NCBI GenBank assembly: GCA_964600165.1
Contig: CAZRIP010000062.1
Location: 1 to 22,725 of the forward strand
Direction of reading: 5' to 3'
Source: CAZRIP01 sp964600165
GTDB taxonomy: Bacteria > Elusimicrobiota > Elusimicrobia > UBA1565 > UBA9628
DNA length: 22,725 nt
In this document: positions 15,323 to 22,350 of the stretch, one piece after another
Numbering within the stretch: the first letter of the stretch is position 1
How the letters are laid out: each line of letters begins with the position of its first letter
Notes under the pieces: model-generated
Told to the model about the DNA's origin: nothing
Databases searched by the model: none
The model's input: only the letters and a program-made list of their open reading frames with translations
Program-made: the position numbers and the translations under genes

Positions 15323-16774
15323 TCAGCGCTCGCGCGCGAGCAGCGCGGCGTAAGACAGGCGCCAATCGCGGTCCGCGTCGAGCGTGAGCTTGATGAGCCG
15401 GTCCGCCTGCCGGCCGGCCTCGGCTTGGTCGCCGCTCGCGACGGCGTCTCGGTAAGCGCCCGCGACCGGCACGGCCTTCTCGGCCAGCTCCTGGAGCGAG
15501 CGCGCCTTGAGCCGCGCGCTCGCGACGGCGAGCGGGTCGGCCGCGCCGAGCTTCTTTTGAAGCCAGGTCCGCGACTCGCCGCGCTCGAGCGGAAGGTAGA
15601 CGACCGCTTGAGGCAGGTCGAGCGCGAAATACGCGCCGCCGGGGAAAGGATCGAGCCCCGCTTTCTCGGCCTCCTCGGCGCTCATGAGACGAGGCTTCGC
15701 CGCCGCCAGCTGAGGCCCGACGGTCAGCGTCGTGCCGAGGAACTCGAGATAATGCCGGATGCGGCTCTGCGCGAGAGCGGCGATCCGCCAGCGCTCGTCG
15801 GGCTCGGCGTCGCGCAGCGCCGACAGCAGGTGCTTGAGCGTCTTGGGATAAGTCGAGAGCTCCTCGAGCGACATGTAGGACGCGTAGGCCTCGGCGTAGG
15901 GCGAGATCTTGCGCCCGGGCCGCGCGACGACGTTCGCGTGGAACAGCCTCACTTCGCCCTTGGCGAGCAACGCCGAATAGTAAGCGTGCCGCGCCTCGTG
16001 CAAGAGCGACAAGAAGAACTCGGGCGAATCGAGGTGCGGCGCGAGGATCCGCTTTTCGCGGCCGTTGAACGCGGCGACGGCGTCGCGGGTGCGCTCAGGA
16101 ACGTAGTCGAGGTCGACGCCGAGGTTTTTCTTGAGCTCGCGCGCGAGGCCGTTGAGAGGGCCGGCGCCTTTGACGGGCGCGATGCGCACGGCGGGCGTGT
16201 CCTTTCCGCCGCTCGGGGCGACGATCGGCTCCGCCTTGACGCCCGCGCTCGCGTACATCGCCAGCGCGGCCGCCTGCAGCGCCTCGCGTCCCTCGCTCCA
16301 GCCCGCGGCGCGCGAGGCGTCGCGCGCGCGTCGGTACGCGGCCGTCTCCGGCGCCCCGAAGCGCAGCTTCCACACCGCGGCCGCGTCGTCGTCCGGGGAA
16401 GCCGGCGCCTTGTCGAAGCGGATCGCCGCGCCGAGCGCGGCCTCTTCGAGGGACTCGGGCGCGGCGTTTTGTCGGGCGGCTTCGGGGCGGCTCGCCGCCG
16501 TCGCGGGCGTTGCCGAAGCGATCGCCGATAGCGGCTTGGCCGTCGCGAGCGCGGCGGACGCGGCGGGCGCGGCGAGCTCGACGTCGAGCGCCGTCGCGGA
16601 GAGCGGGGCGAGCGGCAGCGCGGGGTCGAGCCGAGGAACCTCGAGCGGCGCCTGCGCGCCCGAAAGCGGCGCGCGCGGCCCTTCGACGACGGGCGCGTCG
16701 AGAGTCAGGACCCGCTCCTCGGCCGAGACGAAGCCGGGCAGCAAGGCCGCGGCGAGCCAGGCCCAGCGCCTCAT
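15323..16774 (-). CDS. Exported HExxH putative metalloprotease
   Basis: This 483-residue protein has a signal peptide (about 1-18, FVSA-EE), an Ala/Pro-rich low-complexity region to about residue 110, and a helical domain. A zinc-protease motif lies at LLHEARHAYY (257-266), i.e. H259, E260 and H263. About 30 residues on, SPYAEAYASYMSLEELSTY (291-309) offers E295 or E304/E305 as third ligand, an arrangement as in gluzincins. I do not recognise a named family. It is probably a periplasmic or surface peptidase, or an inactive relative. The ATG follows TATACT by 6 bases with no usable SD, and the upstream frame has no other start. It converges stop-to-stop with the ceramidase-like gene. Its N-terminal plan resembles that of the exported HAD protein at 19000. 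Confidence 0.7.
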   Translation of the reverse strand: MRRWAWLAAALLPGFVSAEERVLTLDAPVVEGPRAPLSGAQAPLEVPRLDPALPLAPLSATALDVELAAPAASAALATAKPLSAIASATPATAASRPEAARQNAAPESLEEAALGAAIRFDKAPASPDDDAAAVWKLRFGAPETAAYRRARDASRAAGWSEGREALQAAALAMYASAGVKAEPIVAPSGGKDTPAVRIAPVKGAGPLNGLARELKKNLGVDLDYVPERTRDAVAAFNGREKRILAPHLDSPEFFLSLLHEARHAYYSALLAKGEVRLFHANVVARPGRKISPYAEAYASYMSLEELSTYPKTLKHLLSALRDAEPDERWRIAALAQSRIRHYLEFLGTTLTVGPQLAAAKPRLMSAEEAEKAGLDPFPGGAYFALDLPQAVVYLPLERGESRTWLQKKLGAADPLAVASARLKARSLQELAEKAVPVAGAYRDAVASGDQAEAGRQADRLIKLTLDADRDWRLSYAALLARER

Positions 16775-16780
16775 CCTCGC

Positions 16781-16786
16781 AGTATA
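16781..16786 (-). promoter_or_regulatory. -10 element of the exported HExxH gene
   Basis: TATACT on the minus strand lies 6 bases before the ATG at 16774. It faces the tRNA-Val promoter across about 50 bases. It predicts a leaderless mRNA. Confidence 0.55.
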
Positions 16787-16836
16787 GCCTCCGCCACCCC
16801 CATCCGCCAGGGCCGACTCGCCCCCGCCGCAGGTGC

Positions 16837-16842
16837 TATACT
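16837..16842 (+). promoter_or_regulatory. -10 element of tRNA-Val
   Basis: TATACT is followed by only 5 bases before the first base of the mature tRNA, so transcription should start at or within a base of the tRNA 5' end. A -35 is not obvious. Confidence 0.5.
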
Positions 16843-16847
16843 TGAGC

Positions 16848-16919
16848 GGGCCCTTAGCTCAGCGGTAGAGCGTCCGCCTTACACGCGGCAGGTCACAGGT
16901 TCGAATCCTGTAGGGCCCA
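16848..16919 (+). tRNA. tRNA-Val (anticodon TAC)
   Basis: A full cloverleaf is visible. The acceptor stem GGGCCCT pairs perfectly with AGGGCCC. The D arm is GCTC-AGCGGTA-GAGC. The anticodon loop CTTACAC carries TAC at 16880-16882. The T arm is ACAGG-TTCGAAT-CCTGT, and A is the discriminator. The first anticodon-stem pair is a T-C mismatch (16873 with the base before the variable loop). The 3' CCA is not encoded (the bases after A are CTC), so it must be added by CCA-adding enzyme. Confidence 0.96.
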
Positions 16920-16972
16920 CTCTTTCCTTAAATGAGCGGGACGGCGTCGAGGGTCTCCTCGGCCTTCTCGAG

Positions 16973-17254
16973 CTAGCGCACGAGCCCCTGCACGACGAAG
17001 ATCGCCTGCGCCAGCGCGTCCTGCTTGGCCTTGCGCGCCAGCAGAAGATCGAGCCGCTCCTCGGCCGCGCGCTCGCGCTCCTCGTAGCTCAAGCCCGGCA
17101 GCTTGACGATGCCGGACGCCGGCACGAGCACGCCGCTGCGCCGGATCGAGTCGATGACGGTGACGGGATCGCCCAGGAGTTGGGCGGACAGATCGTGAAG
17201 GACCTCGAGGCAGATGATGAGGTGCTCGGTGCCGCTGGTCGCGTGGTCGGTCAT
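16973..17254 (-). CDS. Small hypothetical protein, possibly with an in-frame TAG before a sense tail
   Basis: This 93-residue soluble protein starts at an ATG with a good GGAGG site 6-8 bases upstream. The N-terminal half (TEHLIICLEVLHDLSAQLL) is a predicted helix; the C-terminal half (SYEERERAAEERLDLLLARK) is strongly charged and helical, probably a coiled coil or helical hairpin. I do not recognise it. After its TAG the same frame continues with 14 codons of typical composition (LEKAEETLDAVPLI) to a TAA at 16928-16930, nine bases from the end of tRNA-Val, so the protein may once have been, or may still be, 108 residues long. A TATACAAT stretch about 40-50 bases upstream is a possible -10. 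Confidence 0.65.
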   Translation of the reverse strand: MTDHATSGTEHLIICLEVLHDLSAQLLGDPVTVIDSIRRSGVLVPASGIVKLPGLSYEERERAAEERLDLLLARKAKQDALAQAIFVVQGLVR

Positions 17255-17371
17255 GACGATCCTCCGTTGCGATGGGATGACGGCCGAATGCCCGTTTATT
17301 GTATACGCCGACCAAGACGACGGTTGGACGATCGTGTAAATTCACGTTGTGACGATCCCTTGACGAACGTG

Positions 17372-17377
17372 TAGAAT
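17372..17377 (+). promoter_or_regulatory. -10 element of the MscS-cNMP channel gene
   Basis: TAGAAT lies 6 bases before the ATG at 17384, and its own TAG is in frame with the gene. No SD can fit between the stop and the start, so the mRNA is predicted to be leaderless. TTGTGA (17347-17352) is a weak -35 with a 19-base spacer. Confidence 0.55.
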
Positions 17378-17383
17378 ATCGCG

Positions 17384-18928
17384 ATGTCGATCTGGCAATC
17401 CCTGCTCGCCGAGGCGTCGGACTCCCAGCTTCCCTTCGTCGCCGCCTGGCTGGCGGCCTGTCTCATCCCGGCCCGGGCGCTCGCGCGACGGCCGCTGGAG
17501 GCGCGGACCACGAAATTTTTCATCGGCCTCTACGGCGCGCTGCTGCCGATCGGCGCGCTGCTGCGCGCGGAAGGCGCCGGCGCCTACCGTTCGGCCCACG
17601 CGGCCGCGCTGTTGTGCGCGGCGCAGGCCTGCGTGCTCGCGGGCTGCGCGCTGCTCTTCGACGCGATCCTGCCGCGCCTGCGCGTGACGCTGCCGCGGAT
17701 CGTCCAGGACGTCGCGGTGGCCGCGCTCGCGGCGCTGACCGCGCTGGCGACGGCCTCCCACGCGGGAATGAACCTCTCGGGGCTGATCGCGACCTCCGCC
17801 GTCCTCACCGCCGTCATCGGCTTTTCGCTGCAAGACACCCTCGGCAACGTGATGGGCGGGCTCTTCCTTCAAGTGGACAACTCGATCTCCGTCGGCGACT
17901 TCATCAAGCTCGGCGAGCTCTCCGGAAAGGTCGTCGAGATCCGCTGGCGCTACACCGCGGTGGAGACCTCGAACGGCGACACCGCCATCATCCCGAACAG
18001 CGCGCTGATGAAGACGCAGGTCCTCGTGCTCGGCCGCAACGCGCGCGGCCGCAAGCACCAGCGCCGCCAGCTCTATTTCAACGTCGACTTCCGCCGCCAG
18101 CCCAATCAAGTCATCGACGCCGTCGCCGGCGCCCTGGTCGGCCGCAAGATCCCTCACGTCGCCGAGGAGCCCGCGCCGAGCGTGATCCTCGTCGATTTCG
18201 GCGACAGCTACGCGCGCTATTGCGTCCGCTACTGGCTGACCGACATCGCGGCCGATCTCCCGACCGACAGCCTCGTGCGCTCGTTCATCTTCTCCGCGCT
18301 CAAGCGCGCGGGCATCTCCTTGGCCGTTCCTGCCTCGGCGCAGTTCGTGATCGAGAACTCGAACGAGCGCAGCGCCGCGCAGCTGCGCGAGGAGGCGGAA
18401 GCGCGCTGCGCCGCGCTCAAGCGCGTCGACCTTTTCGGCTGCCTTTCCGAGGACGAGCGCGCGCAGCTGGCCGACTCGCTGCACTTCGCGCCGTTCGCGC
18501 GCGGCGAGGTCATCACGCGCCAGGGCACCGAGGCGCACTGGCTTTATCTGATCACGCACGGCTCGGTCGCCGTGCGCCTCGCGGGCGCCGACGGCCTCGA
18601 AAAAGAGATCGCGCGCCTGGGCGCCGGAGATTTTTTCGGCGAGATGTCCCTGCTCACGGGGAAACCCCGCTCGACGACCGTCGTCGCGCTCGACGAGGTC
18701 CGCTCCTTCCGCCTCGGCACGTCCTCCTTTCAGGACGTCGTCGCGCGCCGGCCGGAGCTCGCCGAGAGCTTCGCCGAGATTCTCGCGCGCCGGCGCTCCG
18801 AGCTCGTGGCCGCCCGCGAGGGCCTCGACGGCGAGGCTTCCGCGCGCCGCTTGGCGGCCGACCGCAAGGACTTGGTCTCGAGCATCCGCCGCTTCTTCGA
18901 TCTCCCCCTCGGCGTCCGCAACGGCTAG
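17384..18928 (+). CDS. MscS-type mechanosensitive channel with C-terminal cyclic-nucleotide-binding domain
   Basis: This 514-residue inner-membrane channel has about four to five N-terminal hydrophobic segments (about 15-32, 45-62, 72-94, 105-126, 130-165). The last is the pore helix running into GFSLQDTLGNVMGGLFLQ (146-163). The MscS beta domain follows with GDFIKLGELSGKVVEIRWRY (171-190) and NGDTAIIPNS (197-206). A cNMP-binding domain occupies about 348-455, with the phosphate-binding cassette FGEMSLLTGKPRSTT (418-432), where E420 and R429 are the nucleotide contacts. This is the architecture of bacterial cyclic-nucleotide-gated (bCNG) channels, which generally respond weakly to tension and open or close on cAMP/cGMP. 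The MscS beta and cNMP parts are both complete. In-frame TAG 9 bases upstream fixes the start. Confidence 0.94.
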   Translation: MSIWQSLLAEASDSQLPFVAAWLAACLIPARALARRPLEARTTKFFIGLYGALLPIGALLRAEGAGAYRSAHAAALLCAAQACVLAGCALLFDAILPRLRVTLPRIVQDVAVAALAALTALATASHAGMNLSGLIATSAVLTAVIGFSLQDTLGNVMGGLFLQVDNSISVGDFIKLGELSGKVVEIRWRYTAVETSNGDTAIIPNSALMKTQVLVLGRNARGRKHQRRQLYFNVDFRRQPNQVIDAVAGALVGRKIPHVAEEPAPSVILVDFGDSYARYCVRYWLTDIAADLPTDSLVRSFIFSALKRAGISLAVPASAQFVIENSNERSAAQLREEAEARCAALKRVDLFGCLSEDERAQLADSLHFAPFARGEVITRQGTEAHWLYLITHGSVAVRLAGADGLEKEIARLGAGDFFGEMSLLTGKPRSTTVVALDEVRSFRLGTSSFQDVVARRPELAESFAEILARRRSELVAAREGLDGEASARRLAADRKDLVSSIRRFFDLPLGVRNG

Positions 18929-18934
18929 GACCGA

Positions 18935-18949
18935 AAGCCCGCCCCGGGC
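18935..18949 (+). other. GC-rich hairpin after the channel gene
   Basis: AGCCCG and CGGGCT form a perfect 6-base stem with a 3-base loop just after the channel stop. It lacks a T tract, so it would be at most a weak intrinsic terminator between the channel gene and the HAD gene. Confidence 0.4.
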
Positions 18950-18986
18950 TGGGCCCTTCGACACGGGCGTTTGCGCGCGCGGCGGC

Positions 18987-18992
18987 TAGACT
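18987..18992 (+). promoter_or_regulatory. -10 element of the exported HAD gene
   Basis: TAGACT lies 7 bases before the ATG at 19000, with no SD at a usable distance. A leaderless mRNA is predicted. No convincing -35 is visible. Confidence 0.45.
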
Positions 18993-18999
18993 ATTAAGG

Positions 19000-20637
19000 A
19001 TGCGGCGCTTACCTCTAGTCTTGGCCGTTATGCTCGGATTGGCGCTCTCGGCGCGCGCGGCGGAGCTGGAAGCCCCGCGGCCCGAGATCTCCGTCTCGCC
19101 GGCCGCGCCGCTGGCCGGCCCGCAGTGGATGGGCTCCTTCGACGCGCTCTCGCTTCCCGGCGGCCCGGCGGAGCGCGGGACGCTCGCCGCCGCGCTGATG
19201 GGCGCCGGCGTCTCGCCCGCCGATCTCTCCTCGGCCGCGCGCGCGCAAGACGTCATCGATTCCGCGGGCCGGGCCTACGTCGGGCGCCTGGCTCCCGCTT
19301 CCGCCTCCGCCTTGGCCGACGGGGAGCTCGCGCTCGCCCATCTCAGGCTGACCCAAGCCCAAGCCGCTTTGCGGCCGTATCTGAGCGCGCGCGGCGCGCT
19401 GGCCGCCGAGGCCGCCGCCAAGCCCGTCGCCGACGCCGCGCGCGAGCGCCAGCTCCTCGACAACGAGGGCCGGCTCACGCGGCTCGCCGAAAGGCTCGGC
19501 CGCGCCGCTCTCGTCGAGGAAGCCGGCGCGGTCCGCGCCTCGGAGCGCTCGGCTTCCCCTCCGCGCCTGGCGCGCCCGGAGCGGAGCGCGCCTCTCCCCG
19601 ATAAACGGCCGCCACCCCGCGCGCCCGAGATCCGCGAGCACCGAAAGCACAATCCCGTCGCGCGCGCGCTGCGCCTGGCCGCGTTCTCGGGCTCGATCGT
19701 CGCGCTCTTCCACGGCGCGGCGCCCGTCGTCTTCGCGGACATGGACGAGACCGTCGCGCCTTCTCAAGCGCCGGCCTCGCCCGAGATGATCCGAGCGATC
19801 GCGGCGATCCTCAGATCCGGCGGGAGCTACGGCATCTTGACCGGGTCCTCTTACGAAATGGCGCGCAAGAACGTCGTCGATCCGCTGATGCACGAGCTGC
19901 GCGACGACCCCCAATCGCTGTCGCGGTTGGCGATCGCGGCGCGCGCCGGCGCGCGGATCTACGGCTACGACGCCAAGAAGCGCGACTTCGCCCTCACGCG
20001 CGTCGGCGCGCTGGACGGCTTCTTGGCCTCGCGGGGCTTCACGGACGGGCCGGGCCAGATCCGCGCCGTGCTCGAGCAGACGGTCCATGCGTTCGATCTC
20101 GACGCGCGAATGCGCGAGTCCCTCGGCAAGGGCCTGCAGGGCGACCCGATCGTCGAGGACCGCATCGAGGGGACGGGAATCCTGACGCAGCTCATCCTCG
20201 TGCCGACGGGAAAGGACGTCTCCAAGGAAGACAAGGCGAAGTACGACGCGCAGGGCGGCCGCGCCCAACGCGAGGAATACGCCGCTTTCATCAACCGCCG
20301 CCTGCGCGACTTGGGCATCCCCGTCGAAGCGCGCGTCGCGGGCAAGACCTCGATCGACGTCGGCGTCGACAAGAGCCTGGGCTTCCGGGCGTTGGCCGAA
20401 GTCCTCGACGCCGATCCCCGGCGCGTGCTGTGGGCCGGCGACTCGCACGGCGAGTACGGCAACGACGCGCCGGCGGCGCGGATGGCGCGCCTGGCGCTCA
20501 ACGTCGGTCCCCACGAGCCGATGTTCGGCGCGCGCGCCTATCAAGAGGACGACGGCGGGCCCGAGGCGACGCTCGCGTACTACCGCGTCGTCGGGTTTTA
20601 CGCGCGCCTGACCGCCTGGTTGCGGAATCTGCTATAA
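19000..20637 (+). CDS. Exported HAD-superfamily phosphatase with helical N-terminal domain
   Basis: This 545-residue protein has a signal peptide (about 1-21, ARA-AE), an Ala-rich, largely helical N-terminal region (to about 215) and a HAD phosphohydrolase domain (about 240-530). HAD motifs are complete: motif I FADMDET (245-251, nucleophile D247 and D249), motif II ILTGS (279-283), the conserved Lys in VGVDKSLG (K458), and motif IV AGDSHGEYGND (479-489, D481 and D489). Motif IV and the cap between motifs II and III resemble Cof/phosphomannomutase-type HADs, usually cytoplasmic sugar-phosphate phosphatases; export is therefore unusual. The substrate is unknown. Its frame also runs open upstream through the channel gene, but the signal peptide, the -10 element and the domain start all support this ATG. 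The stop codon lies inside the tRNA-Asp -10 element. Confidence 0.82.
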   Translation: MRRLPLVLAVMLGLALSARAAELEAPRPEISVSPAAPLAGPQWMGSFDALSLPGGPAERGTLAAALMGAGVSPADLSSAARAQDVIDSAGRAYVGRLAPASASALADGELALAHLRLTQAQAALRPYLSARGALAAEAAAKPVADAARERQLLDNEGRLTRLAERLGRAALVEEAGAVRASERSASPPRLARPERSAPLPDKRPPPRAPEIREHRKHNPVARALRLAAFSGSIVALFHGAAPVVFADMDETVAPSQAPASPEMIRAIAAILRSGGSYGILTGSSYEMARKNVVDPLMHELRDDPQSLSRLAIAARAGARIYGYDAKKRDFALTRVGALDGFLASRGFTDGPGQIRAVLEQTVHAFDLDARMRESLGKGLQGDPIVEDRIEGTGILTQLILVPTGKDVSKEDKAKYDAQGGRAQREEYAAFINRRLRDLGIPVEARVAGKTSIDVGVDKSLGFRALAEVLDADPRRVLWAGDSHGEYGNDAPAARMARLALNVGPHEPMFGARAYQEDDGGPEATLAYYRVVGFYARLTAWLRNLL

Positions 20638-20638
20638 T
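20633..20638 (+). promoter_or_regulatory. -10 element of tRNA-Asp
   Basis: A perfect TATAAT contains the TAA stop of the HAD gene and ends 10 bases before the tRNA. The -35 region (CTGACC, 20608-20613, 19-base spacer) is weak. Confidence 0.6.
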
Positions 20639-20648
20639 TTTCGCCGTT

Positions 20649-20725
20649 GGGCTCGTAGCGTAGCGGTCTAACGCGCTGCCCTGTCAAGGCAGAGATCGCG
20701 GGTTCAAATCCCGTCGAGCCCGCCA
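20649..20725 (+). tRNA. tRNA-Asp (anticodon GTC), 3' CCA encoded
   Basis: A cloverleaf is visible. The acceptor stem GGGCTCG pairs with CGAGCCC. The anticodon stem CTGCC/GGCAG brackets a loop containing GTC. The T arm is GCGGG-TTCAAAT-CCCGT... with a G discriminator, followed by an encoded CCA (20723-20725). The recombinase gene on the opposite strand ends inside the T arm (stop at 20704-20706), so the tRNA 3' end is the likely integration boundary. The other tRNA in the window has no encoded CCA. Confidence 0.95.
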
Positions 20726-22332
20726 GTTTTATCCATAGATAGAACTCCCAGCTGGCCTCTCCCTTCCGGGGAGAGGCCTTCTTGTTTCATGGGGACCAGC
20801 GGCAAAGTGTACTCGATGGTTCCGCCGCCGGGCTTGTCGAGCTTGATGCGCTTGATGAACGACCGCAGGAAGGACTTACGCTCGAACATCGAGCCCGAGT
20901 CGAGCAAGCCGTGCAGGTCCTCGGCATAGGCGCGCACGTCGGCGCGGCTGACCCTAATCGCCTCCGACGCCCTTTCCAGTTCCAGGTCCACTCGCGCGCG
21001 CTTCAGCTCGTCGATCTGCGCCCGCAGGTCCTTGATGCGCGGAGCCAGATCGTTCATGTCGAGCTTGCCCGTCTCCAAAGCCGCGTAGAGCTTGTCGAGC
21101 CTGCCGTTGAGAAGGTCGATCTGCTCGTCCTTCTCCTCCAGACGGTCTTCGACCTGGCTCTTGCCGCGCATGACCTCCTCGTTGACCAAGCGGATCAGCG
21201 AAGTCAGGTTTTCCTCGGTAAGCACGCGGCTCTTGAGCTGGTCCACCACGGCGCGCTCGATTTTCTCGCGGCTGACTAAAGCCGCGTCGCAGCCGTGTTC
21301 GCCCCGGCGAATCTTGTTGTGGCAGCCGTAATAGAAGTAGCGCGAACTTTTCCCCGCGCAGCCCGACATGTTGGCTCCGCACTTGCCGCAGAAAAGGAAA
21401 CCGCTCAGGAGGTAGCTGCTGTTGACCGTCCGGGGATGGACGCGCTTGGGGCTCCGGGCCTTGATGGTTTTCTGCACCTTGTCGAACAGCTCCTTGGCGA
21501 TGATCGCGGGATGGCAGTTTTCGACCCGGATCATCTGGTCGTCCGGACGCTCTACCGCCGTCACCGAGTTCTTGGTGACGCGATTGAAGATCAGGACGCC
21601 CGTCGTCGTCTCGTTGCGCAGGATGTAATGGATGGCGTTGATCTCCCATTTCTTACCGCGCCGCGTCCGGACTCCTTCGTCGTTGAGCGCCCGCGCGATC
21701 TCCTTCGCGCCCTTGCCAGCCAGGCCCATGGCGAAGATGCGCCGGACTACCGGGACCTCTCTCTTGTCGGGCGTCAGTTTCCACTTGTCCGCGTTGCCGA
21801 CGCGGACCTTCATCTTCGTGAAGCCGTAAGGCGGTATGCTGCCATTGAGGAAGCCGCGCCGGGCGTTCTCCTTCATGCCGCGAATCGTGTCATGCGAGAG
21901 GTTGGCCGAATAGAACTCGTCGATGACCTCGATGATGCCTTCCAGCAGCTTGCCAGACGGGCTGTCGTCGATCTGCTCGTTGATCGAGACGACTTCGACG
22001 CCGTGCTTGCGCAGCAGCTTCTTGTAGATGATCGAGTCCTCGCGGTTTCGCGCGAACCGCGAGAGCTTCCAGACCAAGATGGCGTTGAAGGGCCGGTTCT
22101 TCTGCCTGGCCGCCGAGATCATCTCCTGAAACTTCGGCCGGTCCGCCGTCCTGGCGCTTCTGGCCTCGTCCACGTACTCCGTGCGGACCGTCCATCCCCT
22201 GCGAGCCGCGTAGTCCCGCAACGCCTTGAGCTGCGCCGGGATTGAGAGGTCCTTGTCGGCCTGCCTCTCCGACGACACGCGGGCGTACAGCGCGGCCGTC
22301 GTCTGTCCTTCGCTTCCGTTTTGCTCGTTCAT
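20704..22332 (-). CDS. Large serine recombinase (site-specific integrase)
   Basis: This 542-residue large serine recombinase has a resolvase-type catalytic domain (about 12-160) with the nucleophile S20 in YARVSSERQ and KLSRFARNREDS (about 89-100). A recombinase DNA-binding domain follows (about 165-285), then a zinc ribbon with CGKCGANMSGC and a later CH...C pair (about 315-352), and a long coiled coil (about 385-470). The family-typical core ends near IEYTLPLVP (residue 514). The last 28 residues are encoded by the tRNA-Asp terminator hairpin and the reverse of the tRNA 3' end. It starts at an ATG after GGGAGG. It is probably the integrase of an element that entered next to tRNA-Asp; only one end is in the window. 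Confidence 0.95.
   Translation of the reverse strand: MNEQNGSEGQTTAALYARVSSERQADKDLSIPAQLKALRDYAARRGWTVRTEYVDEARSARTADRPKFQEMISAARQKNRPFNAILVWKLSRFARNREDSIIYKKLLRKHGVEVVSINEQIDDSPSGKLLEGIIEVIDEFYSANLSHDTIRGMKENARRGFLNGSIPPYGFTKMKVRVGNADKWKLTPDKREVPVVRRIFAMGLAGKGAKEIARALNDEGVRTRRGKKWEINAIHYILRNETTTGVLIFNRVTKNSVTAVERPDDQMIRVENCHPAIIAKELFDKVQKTIKARSPKRVHPRTVNSSYLLSGFLFCGKCGANMSGCAGKSSRYFYYGCHNKIRRGEHGCDAALVSREKIERAVVDQLKSRVLTEENLTSLIRLVNEEVMRGKSQVEDRLEEKDEQIDLLNGRLDKLYAALETGKLDMNDLAPRIKDLRAQIDELKRARVDLELERASEAIRVSRADVRAYAEDLHGLLDSGSMFERKSFLRSFIKRIKLDKPGGGTIEYTLPLVPMKQEGLSPEGRGQLGVLSMDKTGGLDGI
20754..20787 (+). terminator. Rho-independent terminator of tRNA-Asp, inside the recombinase 3' coding end
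   Basis: Perfect 10-base arms GGCCTCTCCC (20754-20763) and GGGAGAGGCC (20769-20778) with a 5-base loop are followed by the T-rich TTCTTGTTT. It is oriented to stop tRNA-Asp transcription. On the opposite strand it encodes recombinase residues 516-526. Confidence 0.82.
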
Positions 22333-22350
22333 TCTCGGCCTCCCATTGTC

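Noticed and set aside
17342..18964. Minus-strand frame of 540 codons opposite the MscS channel
   Set aside because: Shadow frame with typical antisense composition and no domain.
17614..18999. Upstream extension of the HAD gene through the channel gene (1007-codon frame)
   Set aside because: The first 462 codons overlap the channel in another frame and are Arg/Ala noise; a signal peptide begins at 19000.
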